A stretch of 64,000 nucleotides of DNA, taken from contig NZ_LT860098.1 in the NCBI RefSeq assembly GCF_900184995.1, positions 749,001-813,000 of the forward strand, in the 5' to 3' direction. A program made the translations under genes and the position numbers. The notes under the pieces are model-generated. The model was given only the letters and a program-made list of their open reading frames with translations. It ran no database searches and was not told where the DNA came from. Below are positions 37,116-46,197 of this stretch, one piece after another. Source of the DNA: Konateibacter massiliensis. GTDB taxonomy: Bacteria; Bacillota; Clostridia; Lachnospirales; Lachnospiraceae. Within the stretch, counting starts at the first letter, position 1. Each line of letters begins with the position of its first letter.

Positions 37116-38171
37116 TTAATTTTGTTCTAATTCCGTATTCTCCTCATCCGGAATATTTAAGTAGACGTCCTCCCCTAAGTGAAAGCCCGAATCAATGATG
37201 ACTTCATCCATATTTTCTGCTGTCACCGCAATCGGCTCAAGCTTTATGTACGGCACTTCATATTTGTTGTCACTGATCGTATCAGTAGTTCCAATCTCCT
37301 CCGATTTCGCGAGCATTACCGCATATTCTGCCGCCGCCTTTGCAAGCTTTTCCACAGGCTTATACACCGTCATAAGCTGAACTCCCTCAACAATTCTTTG
37401 GCACGCATCTAAATCGGCATCTTGCCCAACCACCGGTATCGTTCCTGCGAGGCGCCGCTCCGAGAGATAACGCACCGCCTGACCTGCAAGACTATCGTTT
37501 CCGCACATAATTCCCCCTATCGTGCTTGCCACCTGATAGTTACTGCTTAAATAGGAATAGACAAGCTCCGGCTTCCAGCCCTCTGCATTCATGACATCTG
37601 CCACCTCTATGCCGTTTTGCTTCATCACCTTTTGAAAACCTTCTTCAACAAATGCCACATTTGTGTCCGTCGTAGGACCACACATCATAAGCAGTGGCTT
37701 ATCCTTATCCATTGACCCCGCAAGAGCCTCTGCCATCAGCTCTCCAACCCTCTCATTGTCAAAGGATATATACAGATCAACATCTGCCTCCGATATCAGT
37801 CTGTCGTAGGCGAGCACCTTAATCCCTGCTTTTTTTGCCTCACGCACAACATCCGTAATTTCCCCCGAATCAATTGCCACGATAACAATCACATCTACCT
37901 GCTTATCAATAAAGTATTGTATTTGCGAAACCTGGGTCTCTAAATTCCCGTTTGCATTCTGTACGTTTACTTCAGCACCCAGCTCCTTTGCCGTTGTCAC
38001 AAACACGTCCCTGTCTCTTTCCCAACGCTCTATCACGAAAGAATCAAAGCACATTCCAATTTCTATCTTGTCATCCTTTGCATTGCTGCTCTGCGCACCC
38101 GTCTCCTTCTGGCACCCTGCCAGCATGGCGACCACACACAAAACAACGATGGACATCACTGTCCTTTTCAT
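37116..38171 (-). CDS. Second sugar-binding lipoprotein, XylF-like
   Basis: 351 residues. Lipoprotein signal with VVAMLAGC, then a type I periplasmic-binding fold: IEIGMCFDSFVIERWERDRD, VNVQNANGNLETQVSQIQYF, VIVIVAIDSGEITDVV, IKVLAYDRLI. These are close to the XylF xylose-binding motifs. It starts four bases after the response regulator gene, so it is part of the sensor operon rather than the transporter operon. It may supply ligand to the sensor or serve as an alternative transporter subunit. Confidence 0.87.
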   Translation of the reverse strand: MKRTVMSIVVLCVVAMLAGCQKETGAQSSNAKDDKIEIGMCFDSFVIERWERDRDVFVTTAKELGAEVNVQNANGNLETQVSQIQYFIDKQVDVIVIVAIDSGEITDVVREAKKAGIKVLAYDRLISEADVDLYISFDNERVGELMAEALAGSMDKDKPLLMMCGPTTDTNVAFVEEGFQKVMKQNGIEVADVMNAEGWKPELVYSYLSSNYQVASTIGGIMCGNDSLAGQAVRYLSERRLAGTIPVVGQDADLDACQRIVEGVQLMTVYKPVEKLAKAAAEYAVMLAKSEEIGTTDTISDNKYEVPYIKLEPIAVTAENMDEVIIDSGFHLGEDVYLNIPDEENTELEQN

Positions 38172-38175
38172 ACTC

Positions 38176-39771
38176 CTACCCCCTTCCCTCCTTGTATTCT
38201 GTCGGTGTCACTCCAATGTTTTTCTTAAATATTCTGCTGAAATAATTCGGGTCTGCATAACCGATGCGAAGTCCGATTTCCTTCATACTCATATCCGTAT
38301 TATTCAGAAGTTCCTTCGCCTTATTCATCCTTATATTTGTCACATACTTAACAAAATTTTCTCCTGTCTCCTCCTTAAAAAGCTTGCTGAAATAATAGGG
38401 ACTTATGTCAACCTCCTTGGACACCTCGTCCAACGAAATATCCTTATGATACTGCTTCTCAATATATTCCTTCGCCTTGTCAATGATGGTGCTTGAGGTT
38501 TCCTGCTTCTTCCCTTTTACATTCTGGCAAGCCTCCCATGTTTTTTCCAAAAACCAGCGTCTTATTTCATCGTTTCCTTGCATTTGATTTAAAACTTCCA
38601 GATATTCTGACCTTGATCGGAATTTATAAACCATACCGCCGCTCTCATAGGCAATGTGCTCCGACCATAGCACAAATTCTAAGGCTTTGAGCTTAATATC
38701 ATCCCTATATTCTCCGTGTTTTTCCTGCATCCAGTCAAAAAACTTCTTAGCAATCTCATTGCCCTCCGCCACATCGCCGCGTCCCACGGCATCAAAAAGT
38801 TTTTTCTCAAGCTCAATTGGATAATCTTCCTCATAATCACAGCCCAACGGCAAATCCTCCACATGCGCCACACTTCCTCTCGCATGTAGCAGCGCCGTAA
38901 GAGCCTCGTTGTAGGATTCCACTGCTTGATTTATATTTTTGACGGAGCCAATTCCAATCCGAAACTGTAAATCCATTCGGCTTTTTAGCTTTCTCGCAAG
39001 CTGTCTTGCCTTCTCAATCAATTCAATTCTGGCATCATAGTCCATGAGCTTCTCATCATACGGTATCAAAACAGCAATCTTATTTGCCATGACAGGACCG
39101 ATGATGCCCGGAAAATAATCCTTGATGCTGTCACGGATATCCCGATAATTGGATTGAATTCGAATACCGCTACCCACCGCATTTGTCATATGATTGTTTT
39201 CCTGATTTTCTCCACACACAAGCGAAAGCATGTAACCGTAATCCACATTGATGCCAAGCAATTGTTTATAATTCTCAACATCTTCCTCAAAATGCTCCTG
39301 AAATAAAATAGAATAAATCAAGCCACTCTCAATAACAGGGACTACATTTTCCAGTTTTTCTCTTATCATCAGGTCATTTCTTCTCTTTTTTCTTTCCTGA
39401 TCAATAATTCCCATTGCCCGTCTTAGAATTTCTACAATTTTATCATGTAAAATCGGCTTATTAATATATTCCATAACACCGAGATTAATTGCTTCTTTCG
39501 CATAATCAAACTTGTCATAGGCACTCACGACAATGAAAATAACCGATGAATTGTGCTTCCTGATTTCCTTCATCGCCTCAATCCCGTTAATCCCCGGCAT
39601 CTGAATGTCCATAAAGGCGATATCGGGCGAGAACGTTTCTGATAATTCGATGACATTTCTTCCTGTTTTTGCGTATTCTACAACACATTCATCTTCAAAA
39701 TTTTTCTCAATGATAAATTTTAATGCATCAATCACAATTCCTTCATCATCCGCCAGCATAATCTTGTACAT
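38176..39771 (-). CDS. YesN-type response regulator with AraC output domain
   Basis: 531 residues. The receiver domain (1 to about 120) has acidic residues D8 and D9, the phospho-acceptor D55 in PDIAFMD, and Lys in YINKP. A linker region follows, then a C-terminal AraC/XylS double helix-turn-helix (SPYYFSKLFKEETGENFVKYVT, IGYADPNYFSRIFKKNIGVTP). The start codon follows the kinase stop without a gap. Likely target: the adjacent sugar transporter operon. Confidence 0.93.
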   Translation of the reverse strand: MYKIMLADDEGIVIDALKFIIEKNFEDECVVEYAKTGRNVIELSETFSPDIAFMDIQMPGINGIEAMKEIRKHNSSVIFIVVSAYDKFDYAKEAINLGVMEYINKPILHDKIVEILRRAMGIIDQERKKRRNDLMIREKLENVVPVIESGLIYSILFQEHFEEDVENYKQLLGINVDYGYMLSLVCGENQENNHMTNAVGSGIRIQSNYRDIRDSIKDYFPGIIGPVMANKIAVLIPYDEKLMDYDARIELIEKARQLARKLKSRMDLQFRIGIGSVKNINQAVESYNEALTALLHARGSVAHVEDLPLGCDYEEDYPIELEKKLFDAVGRGDVAEGNEIAKKFFDWMQEKHGEYRDDIKLKALEFVLWSEHIAYESGGMVYKFRSRSEYLEVLNQMQGNDEIRRWFLEKTWEACQNVKGKKQETSSTIIDKAKEYIEKQYHKDISLDEVSKEVDISPYYFSKLFKEETGENFVKYVTNIRMNKAKELLNNTDMSMKEIGLRIGYADPNYFSRIFKKNIGVTPTEYKEGRG

Positions 39772-41274
39772 CTATTTTTCCCCCTCCGTTATCGGAATAT
39801 AAATCGCAACCTCGGTTCCCATATTTTCTCCAACACTTGTAATTTCCATTACATCCTGCTTTGAGTAAAACAGTCTGAGTCTGTTTATTACATTGTCAAG
39901 TCCCACGCCGTTTGAATCCTCTGAAATATCCTTTTCCTTCAGCTTACTGCTCATCACTTTTTCAATCAGCTCCTGACTCATGCCGATGCCGTTATCTCTC
40001 ACGCTGATGCAGACATGATCCTCTTCCCGAAACACAAGAAGTTCAATCACGCCCTCCCAGTCGATATCTCTGATTCCATACTGAATACTATTTTCCACAA
40101 TCGGCTGCAGCAGCATGCTCGGCAGCCTTACATTTAAGTATCGTTCATCAATATTCTTCACAAACTTAATCTCACCGGAAAAGCGCACATTCAAAATATA
40201 AATATAGCTGTCCACCAGATCAATTTCTTCTCTGAGGGTAACGGATTCCTTGTTATTTTTTACGTTGTATCGGAAAAAATCTGCCATATTCTGAATATAG
40301 CGGTAGGTTTTATCCGCCCCTTCCATCATAGCAAGCTGTGCCCCCGCATTCAGCGTATTAAACAAAAAATGAGGATTAATCTGTGCCTGAAGATAACGAA
40401 GCCTTGCATCCTTTAAATGATTCTCCATCATCAGCTCTTTTTCCTTCATGGAAATTTCCAGCTCCATGCTTTTCTTAATCTGCTCAATATAATTTTGAAT
40501 GCTTAATACCATTTGGTTAAACGCCTTTGTTACAACCTCTATCTCATCTCTTGATTCAACCTCCACAACCGGAATATCAAAATGCCCCTTTGCCACGAGA
40601 TTTGCCGCCTCCGAAAGCTTGACAATCGGATTAATCATCTCCCTCGTAAAAAGAATAATCAGGATAATATTGGCTATTGCAATTACAATTAAAATTCCCA
40701 TGCTCAAAACCTCTGAATATTTTAAGGAGGACAAAAGCAACTGGTAATTTCCTGTATTTTCCTTAAACTGTTCGTTATTTAGGCTGTAAATATAGGCGTT
40801 GATGTACTGATACATCTCTGCTGCCTCATCGTAGCTTACTCTGTATTTTTCAACATTCCTGCCGCGCTTATACTCAATGGTCTTGTCCGTTATCTCAAGA
40901 TAGCTGAGAGACATATTTTTTATGTTTTTCTCAATTATTTTACTATCATCATTTACGATATCGGAATTCAGCCCATTCATCAGCTTCAAATACTTATCTT
41001 CGTTCCTATAATAAGCTTCCATCGCATCGGAGGTCTTCGTGTTTAAATACTCCTCCATCGATTCCTGAACCTGCTTCAAAATAGACTGAAGTTCATTTAA
41101 GTTAACATTGCTGATATAAACCTTATCAATCTCTGAAATCATTTTATTCATATTCTGGTTCATAATCATATTCACGACTAATAAAATGCAGGAGGTAAAT
41201 AAAAATACTGCAATCAGCTTTGTCTGTATGGAAAACCGGATACCATTCCCTTTACTCTGCCGTCTCTTCGTCAT
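39772..41274 (-). CDS. YesM/LytS-type sensor histidine kinase
   Basis: 500 residues. Membrane helices at about 20-40 and 190-215 flank a helical extracytoplasmic domain of about 150 residues. A HAMP domain follows (TREMINPIVKLSEAANLVAKGHFDI), then the His_kinase H-box LQAQINPHFLFNTLNAG, N-box LLQPIVENSIQYGI and G-box VRDNGIGM. It overlaps the upstream binding-protein gene by 23 bases. The gene order and the membrane-anchored sugar-binding partner resemble the XylFII-LytS-YesN xylose sensor described in Clostridium beijerinckii. Confidence 0.92.
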   Translation of the reverse strand: MTKRRQSKGNGIRFSIQTKLIAVFLFTSCILLVVNMIMNQNMNKMISEIDKVYISNVNLNELQSILKQVQESMEEYLNTKTSDAMEAYYRNEDKYLKLMNGLNSDIVNDDSKIIEKNIKNMSLSYLEITDKTIEYKRGRNVEKYRVSYDEAAEMYQYINAYIYSLNNEQFKENTGNYQLLLSSLKYSEVLSMGILIVIAIANIILIILFTREMINPIVKLSEAANLVAKGHFDIPVVEVESRDEIEVVTKAFNQMVLSIQNYIEQIKKSMELEISMKEKELMMENHLKDARLRYLQAQINPHFLFNTLNAGAQLAMMEGADKTYRYIQNMADFFRYNVKNNKESVTLREEIDLVDSYIYILNVRFSGEIKFVKNIDERYLNVRLPSMLLQPIVENSIQYGIRDIDWEGVIELLVFREEDHVCISVRDNGIGMSQELIEKVMSSKLKEKDISEDSNGVGLDNVINRLRLFYSKQDVMEITSVGENMGTEVAIYIPITEGEK

Positions 41275-42283
41275 AATTCAAATACTCCCCAACATTTTCT
41301 TTGGTGATAAGGTTAATGTCTGCCGACATATATTCACTGACATGTCCGGTATTGCTGTACTCTTGCAATGCGTCGATACAGTATTCTCCAAGCTCCTTGT
41401 AATCAATGGATATCGTTGAATTGATTACCTCTCTGTCGATTGCGTTTAAAATTGTATCGGAAGTATAACAGCCCATGATATTAACCACACCTACCTTGTT
41501 ATAATCGACCACCGCCTGGTAGGCACTCGTGGTGCTTACCTCGTCAAGGCAGATGATAATGTCAGGCGTTTCCTCCTCATTGATAAAAATATCGCGAACT
41601 GCCTCCTCTGTTCCAAACGTGCTTTTGTTATTAATAGCAAGGGCATTCAGGTGATAGTCCTCATTTCTTTCATCACCTTTCAGTGTATCCCTGATTCCCG
41701 CATAAATAATATTTTGTATCGTATTATCAGAATTGGTATTCATCAGCACTAAGATATTTCCACCTTCCGTCGTCTTCAACACCTGCTCACCATATACCTG
41801 ACCCATGCTGTAACTGTTTACTCCCACAAAGCTCTTGCGTCCACTGTTGGTGCAATCAGATAAAACCGTTATGACCGGAATACCTTTTTCCTCCGCTTCA
41901 CTGATTATATCACGAAGCCCGTTGCTCTCATCTCCCTCAAGGATGACTCCATCAACGTTCGAATCGATTGCGATATCCAGAAGCTGACTCTTTGTGTAGT
42001 TGACTGCCAAGTTCTTACCCGACAGCTCCAAATAGATATTATTCTCCTCCGCTTCCTCCTTCGCACTTTTATAAACTCCCTCCCAAATGGTGTCGGAGCT
42101 ATCATCCGCGATGAAAGCGTAATGCTTTTCATACAGTTTGTATTCCACCTGATTCTGCTGTTTTACCTTTAATGAATTTTGAAAATAGAGCAGACTTCCT
42201 CCGGTTGACATAATTATTACAACAAAGAAGATAACCAGAACCCATATCATTGTTTTATTCGATAAAATATTTCTTTTTTTCAT
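41252..42283 (-). CDS. Membrane-anchored sugar-binding protein, XylFII-like sensor subunit
   Basis: 343 residues. An uncleaved N-terminal anchor (MIWVLVIFFVVIIMSTGGSLLYF) without a lipobox is followed by a type I periplasmic-binding fold (LLDIAIDSNVDGVILEGDE, GIPVITVLSDC, GVNSYSMGQVYGEQVL). Because it is anchored and sits first in the kinase operon, it is more likely a ligand-sensing partner for the kinase than a transport subunit. The start is ATG 42283 rather than an upstream TTG; GGGGTTTAGGC precedes it. Confidence 0.82.
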   Translation of the reverse strand: MKKRNILSNKTMIWVLVIFFVVIIMSTGGSLLYFQNSLKVKQQNQVEYKLYEKHYAFIADDSSDTIWEGVYKSAKEEAEENNIYLELSGKNLAVNYTKSQLLDIAIDSNVDGVILEGDESNGLRDIISEAEEKGIPVITVLSDCTNSGRKSFVGVNSYSMGQVYGEQVLKTTEGGNILVLMNTNSDNTIQNIIYAGIRDTLKGDERNEDYHLNALAINNKSTFGTEEAVRDIFINEEETPDIIICLDEVSTTSAYQAVVDYNKVGVVNIMGCYTSDTILNAIDREVINSTISIDYKELGEYCIDALQEYSNTGHVSEYMSADINLITKENVGEYLNYDEETAE

Positions 42284-42469
42284 GCCTAAACCCCACGTCA
42301 ATCAATTATGCAAATATTTATTTGTGCATCACATACATATTATACAATACTTTAGTAACAATATCTATATTTTTTACTCACTTCAACCAAATACATATGT
42401 TTTCTTCTGTTGTTTTTTGTGGGTTTTGTATAGTTTTGTTGGTCGTGACAAAGCAGACAAGTGCATATT

Positions 42470-42510
42470 AAAAAGGCTATTCGCCTCTTTCAAGACGATA
42501 GCCTTTTTTG
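42470..42510 (-). terminator. Terminator after the TPR/AAA-like gene
   Basis: Stem AAAAAGGCTAT-T-CG / CG-ATAGCCTTTTTT, flanked by A/T runs; may act in both directions. Confidence 0.85.
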
Positions 42511-42538
42511 CATTTACAAATTTTATCTTGTATTACTT

Positions 42539-45172
42539 TTATATGATGTCTTCAAAATCGCTTTCCTGTAAGATGACTCTTTTTTCCTCATCATATCTTC
42601 TCTTCATAATGACATCCTTTAGACGTTTGAATTTCTTCTTATTATTCTGTGCAATTGCCTTATCGATGATGTCCTTTACCTGCTCAATGGTAAGGGCTTC
42701 TTCATCTTTTTGGATATTCCCAAGGCATGTATACAGTGCAAGTATTGCCATATCATCGATAGCGTACATCAATGTCTTTGCATACTCTTTTCCGAATTCA
42801 ACCAGCTCATCATTATTGTATTCCGGCAGCTCTATCCGGTAGGTTATCTGGTTTGCAAAATCTTTATCTCTGCCCAGCACGCCCTCTATTCCGGCTTTTG
42901 TATCCTCCAGGATAAGCATAATCTCTTCATTTGCCTCACGAATGGTTGACATAATATTCTTAATTGCCTTTTCCGTAAGATTTCCGGCTTTTTCAATAAT
43001 TAAAACGCCGCCCTCCATCTTGTCCATCAAGAGCTTCATATCCTTCGTATTAAGGGAATTTGCAGATATCTTTGCAACCTTGGCACTCTTTTTATTCTGT
43101 GCCATCTGAACACCCTTCGCAATTGCCATTCCAAGCGTTGTTTTTCCGGTCTGCTCATTACCGATCAATGCGATATTCCCCGCCTCAAAAGGAATTCCCT
43201 CTTGATTTGCCGCATTCATCGGAGCAAATATTTTATTTAATGACTTTTCTACACCGCGCACAGATAAAAATGCTGCGAAAAGCTCCTGCTGGCTCTTCGT
43301 CAATCCGCCTGGCTGACTTTTCTTACTCTCATCTGCTTGCCTGCTGTCATCCTCTTCGTCCTCCAGCTCATCCTCAATCATAGCTTGAAGATTCTTCGGC
43401 AGGCTGGACGTGATTCTTCCCTCAATTGCCGCAGCGGCGTTATCATCATCCTCCGCTTCATCCAAAACCGGCTGGCCTGATTGTTCTGCAATATTCGAGG
43501 AAACCTCGTTTTCTTCCTGCGCAAGCTCAAGCTCGGCAAGCGTCTGCTCATCCAATCCTACCTCATCTAAATCAAAGTCTTGGTCATCCGCCAAATCTGT
43601 CATTGTTTCTATTGAAGCGTCCTCATTCAAATCGGCTTCCGATTGGCTTGCTTCCTCTAAGTTCACATCCGCTAAATCTGGCTGATTTAAATCTACTTCT
43701 GATTGGCTTGCTTCATCCAAATTTATCTCCGCAATGTCTTCATTACTCAAACTTATACCATCTAAATCAATCTCTTCCAGCCCGATATCTCTCGTGCTCA
43801 AGTCATCCGGCTCATTTTCCAGCGTAGCTGCAACCTGTGCCAGTGCCGCATCCTCTTCAAGAAAGCTCGCTTCCAGTGCCGCTACAATTTCATCACCGTT
43901 TGCCTTCATCTCTTCCTCAGATATGATAAGAGCAAGCTTTGCCATAATATTTTCCGCTTTTTGAAGCGCTTTGCCCTTTGTCTCGTTCAGACGCTTTAAT
44001 TCCGCTTCCTTGATTGCTACTTCCGCCGCAGATTTCATCTTCTCCCATTCATTCAAAACATCCTCGATTTTCATCTGACCCGTAATCTGTTTTTCCAGAA
44101 TGTTTGCCTCCGGCATATAAAGACTTATCTGTCCGTCATTTTCCTGCGCAAGTATTCTGTCGAAGCTCACCTTCTCATCCGGTGCATCTTTGGAAATCTC
44201 CATCTCACCCGGCATTTCAACCTGTAAAGTCTCCGGCACTATCTCATTTTTCTCAAGCTCTTCATCAAATTTCAAATCAAGAATCTGGCTGTCTTCCACC
44301 AATCTTCTGATATTTTCCATCGTCGTGTCAACAGCTTCCTTCTCTGTTGCACTCATAATCTGTTCCATGCTCTTTGCAAGCTCCGCCTGCAAATTGATGG
44401 TATCATATTTTCCAAGGTTAACCGGCTTTATTTTAATGTCATCCGGGTCTACCTCCTCAGAAAACATCTCCTCTGTAATTACTTCCAACCGGGAAGTGTC
44501 CAAAAAGGCACTATCGTCCTCTTCATCCTCGTCGAAGAATTCGGTTTCTTCCTCCTTGACATCATTTCTGTGCTCATACTTCTCCTGCTGCTCCGACGTC
44601 AACGGGCGGTAAAGCATCTTCAGCTCCATTGCCTTTTCTACATACTTGCCCTCACTAAACCAGAGAATAATCTCATCGCACTCTTCGATGCACCTAGAGC
44701 CCATTCCTGCTTCGTGATACAGATGAGCCAGCTCATAAGCCCATTCCTCGTGATATTCTCTCTCCTTAAATGCCTCCATAATAGGAATCAGTTCCTCCGC
44801 AGAAGCACCCTTCGCTTTATAAATCTTGTATTTTAAAATATCAGCCGCAATATCTCCCGGTGATAAATGCACAAATTCTCGGTAGTAATCAATTGCTTCC
44901 TCATAATCTTCCATCTTGATTGCGAGCTCTGCGAGCTTGTATACCATCATTCTTCCGATTGGCGAACGGTCATAAGCCATCAACAAAAGTTCATGGCTCT
45001 CTTCGTATTTTCCGTTTTTCTCATAAATATCGCTTACGGTACAAAGCATGGAAACATTTTTTACTCGTCTCCAGTCAATCGTATCTGCAAGTTTCATTGC
45101 AGCTTCAAAATTTCCCTCATTCACAAGCTTTCTGATTTGATCCGCTTTTATTCTGTATTCATACTTGTCCAT
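42539..45172 (-). CDS. TPR protein with acidic repeat linker and AAA-like C-terminal domain
   Basis: About 877 residues in three parts. Residues 1-210 are TPR-like helices (LVNEGNFEAAMKLADTID, NGKYEESHELLLMAYDRSP, MEDYEEAIDYYREFVHLSP). Residues about 210-630 are very acidic, with two near-identical blocks of the form L-(D/E)-E-A-S-Q-S-E-(V/A)-D-L-N. Residues about 640-877 form a P-loop domain with Walker A IGNEQTGKTTLGMAIAKG, but the Walker B position reads GGVLIIEKAG rather than hhhhDE, and no arginine finger is obvious. It may be a nucleotide-binding scaffold rather than an active ATPase. The function is unknown. The start is ATG 45172 (AGAGGTGG upstream). Confidence 0.7.
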   Translation of the reverse strand: MDKYEYRIKADQIRKLVNEGNFEAAMKLADTIDWRRVKNVSMLCTVSDIYEKNGKYEESHELLLMAYDRSPIGRMMVYKLAELAIKMEDYEEAIDYYREFVHLSPGDIAADILKYKIYKAKGASAEELIPIMEAFKEREYHEEWAYELAHLYHEAGMGSRCIEECDEIILWFSEGKYVEKAMELKMLYRPLTSEQQEKYEHRNDVKEEETEFFDEDEEDDSAFLDTSRLEVITEEMFSEEVDPDDIKIKPVNLGKYDTINLQAELAKSMEQIMSATEKEAVDTTMENIRRLVEDSQILDLKFDEELEKNEIVPETLQVEMPGEMEISKDAPDEKVSFDRILAQENDGQISLYMPEANILEKQITGQMKIEDVLNEWEKMKSAAEVAIKEAELKRLNETKGKALQKAENIMAKLALIISEEEMKANGDEIVAALEASFLEEDAALAQVAATLENEPDDLSTRDIGLEEIDLDGISLSNEDIAEINLDEASQSEVDLNQPDLADVNLEEASQSEADLNEDASIETMTDLADDQDFDLDEVGLDEQTLAELELAQEENEVSSNIAEQSGQPVLDEAEDDDNAAAAIEGRITSSLPKNLQAMIEDELEDEEDDSRQADESKKSQPGGLTKSQQELFAAFLSVRGVEKSLNKIFAPMNAANQEGIPFEAGNIALIGNEQTGKTTLGMAIAKGVQMAQNKKSAKVAKISANSLNTKDMKLLMDKMEGGVLIIEKAGNLTEKAIKNIMSTIREANEEIMLILEDTKAGIEGVLGRDKDFANQITYRIELPEYNNDELVEFGKEYAKTLMYAIDDMAILALYTCLGNIQKDEEALTIEQVKDIIDKAIAQNNKKKFKRLKDVIMKRRYDEEKRVILQESDFEDII

Positions 45173-45217
45173 TACCAATCCACCTCTGCCATTGTCCGCA
45201 CAATGTTTTTTGTCGCC

Positions 45218-45258
45218 TACACTGTATTTAGTGTATCATATGGGTATTATCTTGTCAA
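45218..45258 (-). promoter_or_regulatory. Promoter of the TPR/AAA-like gene with overlapping palindrome
   Basis: Minus-strand TTGACA (45253-45258), 17 bases, TACACT (45230-45235). TACACT-N6-AGTGTA (45218-45235) covers the -10 and start point and could be a repressor site. Confidence 0.65.
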
Positions 45259-45301
45259 AAAAAAGCTAAAATATACGCGATAAAAAACGAATGTACACAG
45301 C

Positions 45302-45341
45302 AAAAGAGAATTTATGCCAAACATAACATAAACTCTCTTTT
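45302..45341 (-). terminator. Terminator-like hairpin at the end of the candidate RNA
   Basis: AAAAGAGA-x-TTTATG / CATAAA-x-TCTCTTTT with a 10-base loop. The T-run is short and part of the stem, so efficiency is uncertain. Confidence 0.55.
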
Positions 45342-45819
45342 GTGATTTGATTCTATTCAATTGTTTTTATTTCAATTACTTTTCATTTCATTATTGTTTT
45401 TCATTAATCGGAGGCTTCTTTTGTGATTTACGCCTGTGTATATTGATATACTATGTATTTCCCATTTCATCAATTATTGACAGTTGCAATCTGATATTTC
45501 AAATGTCTTTCACAGTACATTTTCAATGCTTTCACAAATACATTTTCTAGAATTATTCATTAATTTGAATTCTTGAATTCTTTGCCAAGATTTCTCGTCT
45601 CTCAACTTGAATTCTCAATTCGCATTAACTAATATTTTCTATGAATCTATCTGCTTTCACACTTTTATAAAATGTTTCTTTACACATTCTATAAAACTAT
45701 CAGACTCTTTTCGTGACTTCCTTCAATATGTGGGTTTTCTGATCACTCGTATATATCTCCGGTTTCTTCTCTCCGATTCATTTCTCATTTGTTTTTTTCC
45801 GGAATTCTCTATATTTAAA

Positions 45820-45894
45820 TTACACAGACATTTTTTTAAACCCCGTCACGGCATATTGAACGATTGACTCTTCTGGCATTCCCACTGGAATCAT
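45820..45894 (-). CDS. Possible 24-residue leader or small protein inside the candidate RNA
   Basis: ATG 45894 is preceded by AAGGAAAGAGG. The product begins MIPVGMPEESIVQY and ends FKKMSV. No family is recognised and there is no membrane segment. It may be a chance ORF in a structured RNA, or a real small protein encoded by it. Confidence 0.3.
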   Translation of the reverse strand: MIPVGMPEESIVQYAVTGFKKMSV

Positions 45895-45980
45895 CCTCTT
45901 TCCTTCGAATACTTTTAATTAGTTTTTTCTCTTTCTAATTATTCGTATTGTCTTATATGCTTTATCTCTTTGTTAAGCTA

Positions 45981-46009
45981 ATCTTAGCATAAGAGTCTTA
46001 TTTTGTCAA
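45981..46009 (-). promoter_or_regulatory. Strong extended -10 promoter for the candidate RNA
   Basis: Minus-strand TTGACA (46004-46009), 17 bases, TAAGAT (45981-45986) with TGC directly before the -10. It lies more than 800 bases from the next protein-coding start. Confidence 0.8.
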
Positions 46010-46142
46010 TGCAGTTTGTCATTTATTGTATTATTATTTTTCTTTATGTCGCTTTCTTTTTTATATTTTGTTTATTGTATTAATTTTCATGTATTTTCTG
46101 TTTTTATTATCAATAGTGAAAATATCCCATTTCCTATGATAT

Positions 46143-46186
46143 AAAAACAGAGCGAAAAATGTGTTTCATGCATTCTTCGCTCTGCT
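46143..46186 (-). terminator. Terminator of the aconitase-family gene
   Basis: Stem CAGAGCGAA / TTCGCTCTG, 18-20 base loop, followed by TTTTTATA on the minus strand. Confidence 0.8.
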
Positions 46187-46197
46187 TTGTTTTAATT

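Larger units (their letters stand above)
45302..45974 (-). ncRNA. Candidate large structured non-coding RNA, about 670 nt
   Basis: A 1-kb gap between genes that is strongly purine-rich on the minus strand. It starts after a perfect extended -10 promoter (45981-46009) and ends in a hairpin (45302-45341) whose 3' arm is TCTCTTTT. Internal hairpins: 45908-45949 (TAATTAG/CTAATTA inside AATAC/GTATT), 45663-45696 (13 pairs with one G-T) and 45501-45522 (AAATGT/ACATTT). The octamer TGTGAAAG occurs three times on the minus strand (45507-45514, 45529-45536, 45654-45661), twice in hairpin loops. Only one short ORF with a ribosome site is present (45820-45894). Size and architecture recall ROOL, GOLLD or OLE RNAs, but I cannot assign it. 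Confidence 0.55.

Noticed and set aside
45340-45870. Plus-strand ORFs of 67 and 86 codons in the 45-46 kb gap
   Set aside because: They are Phe/Ser/Leu-rich pyrimidine-strand translations without ribosome sites; the minus strand has the promoter and hairpins.
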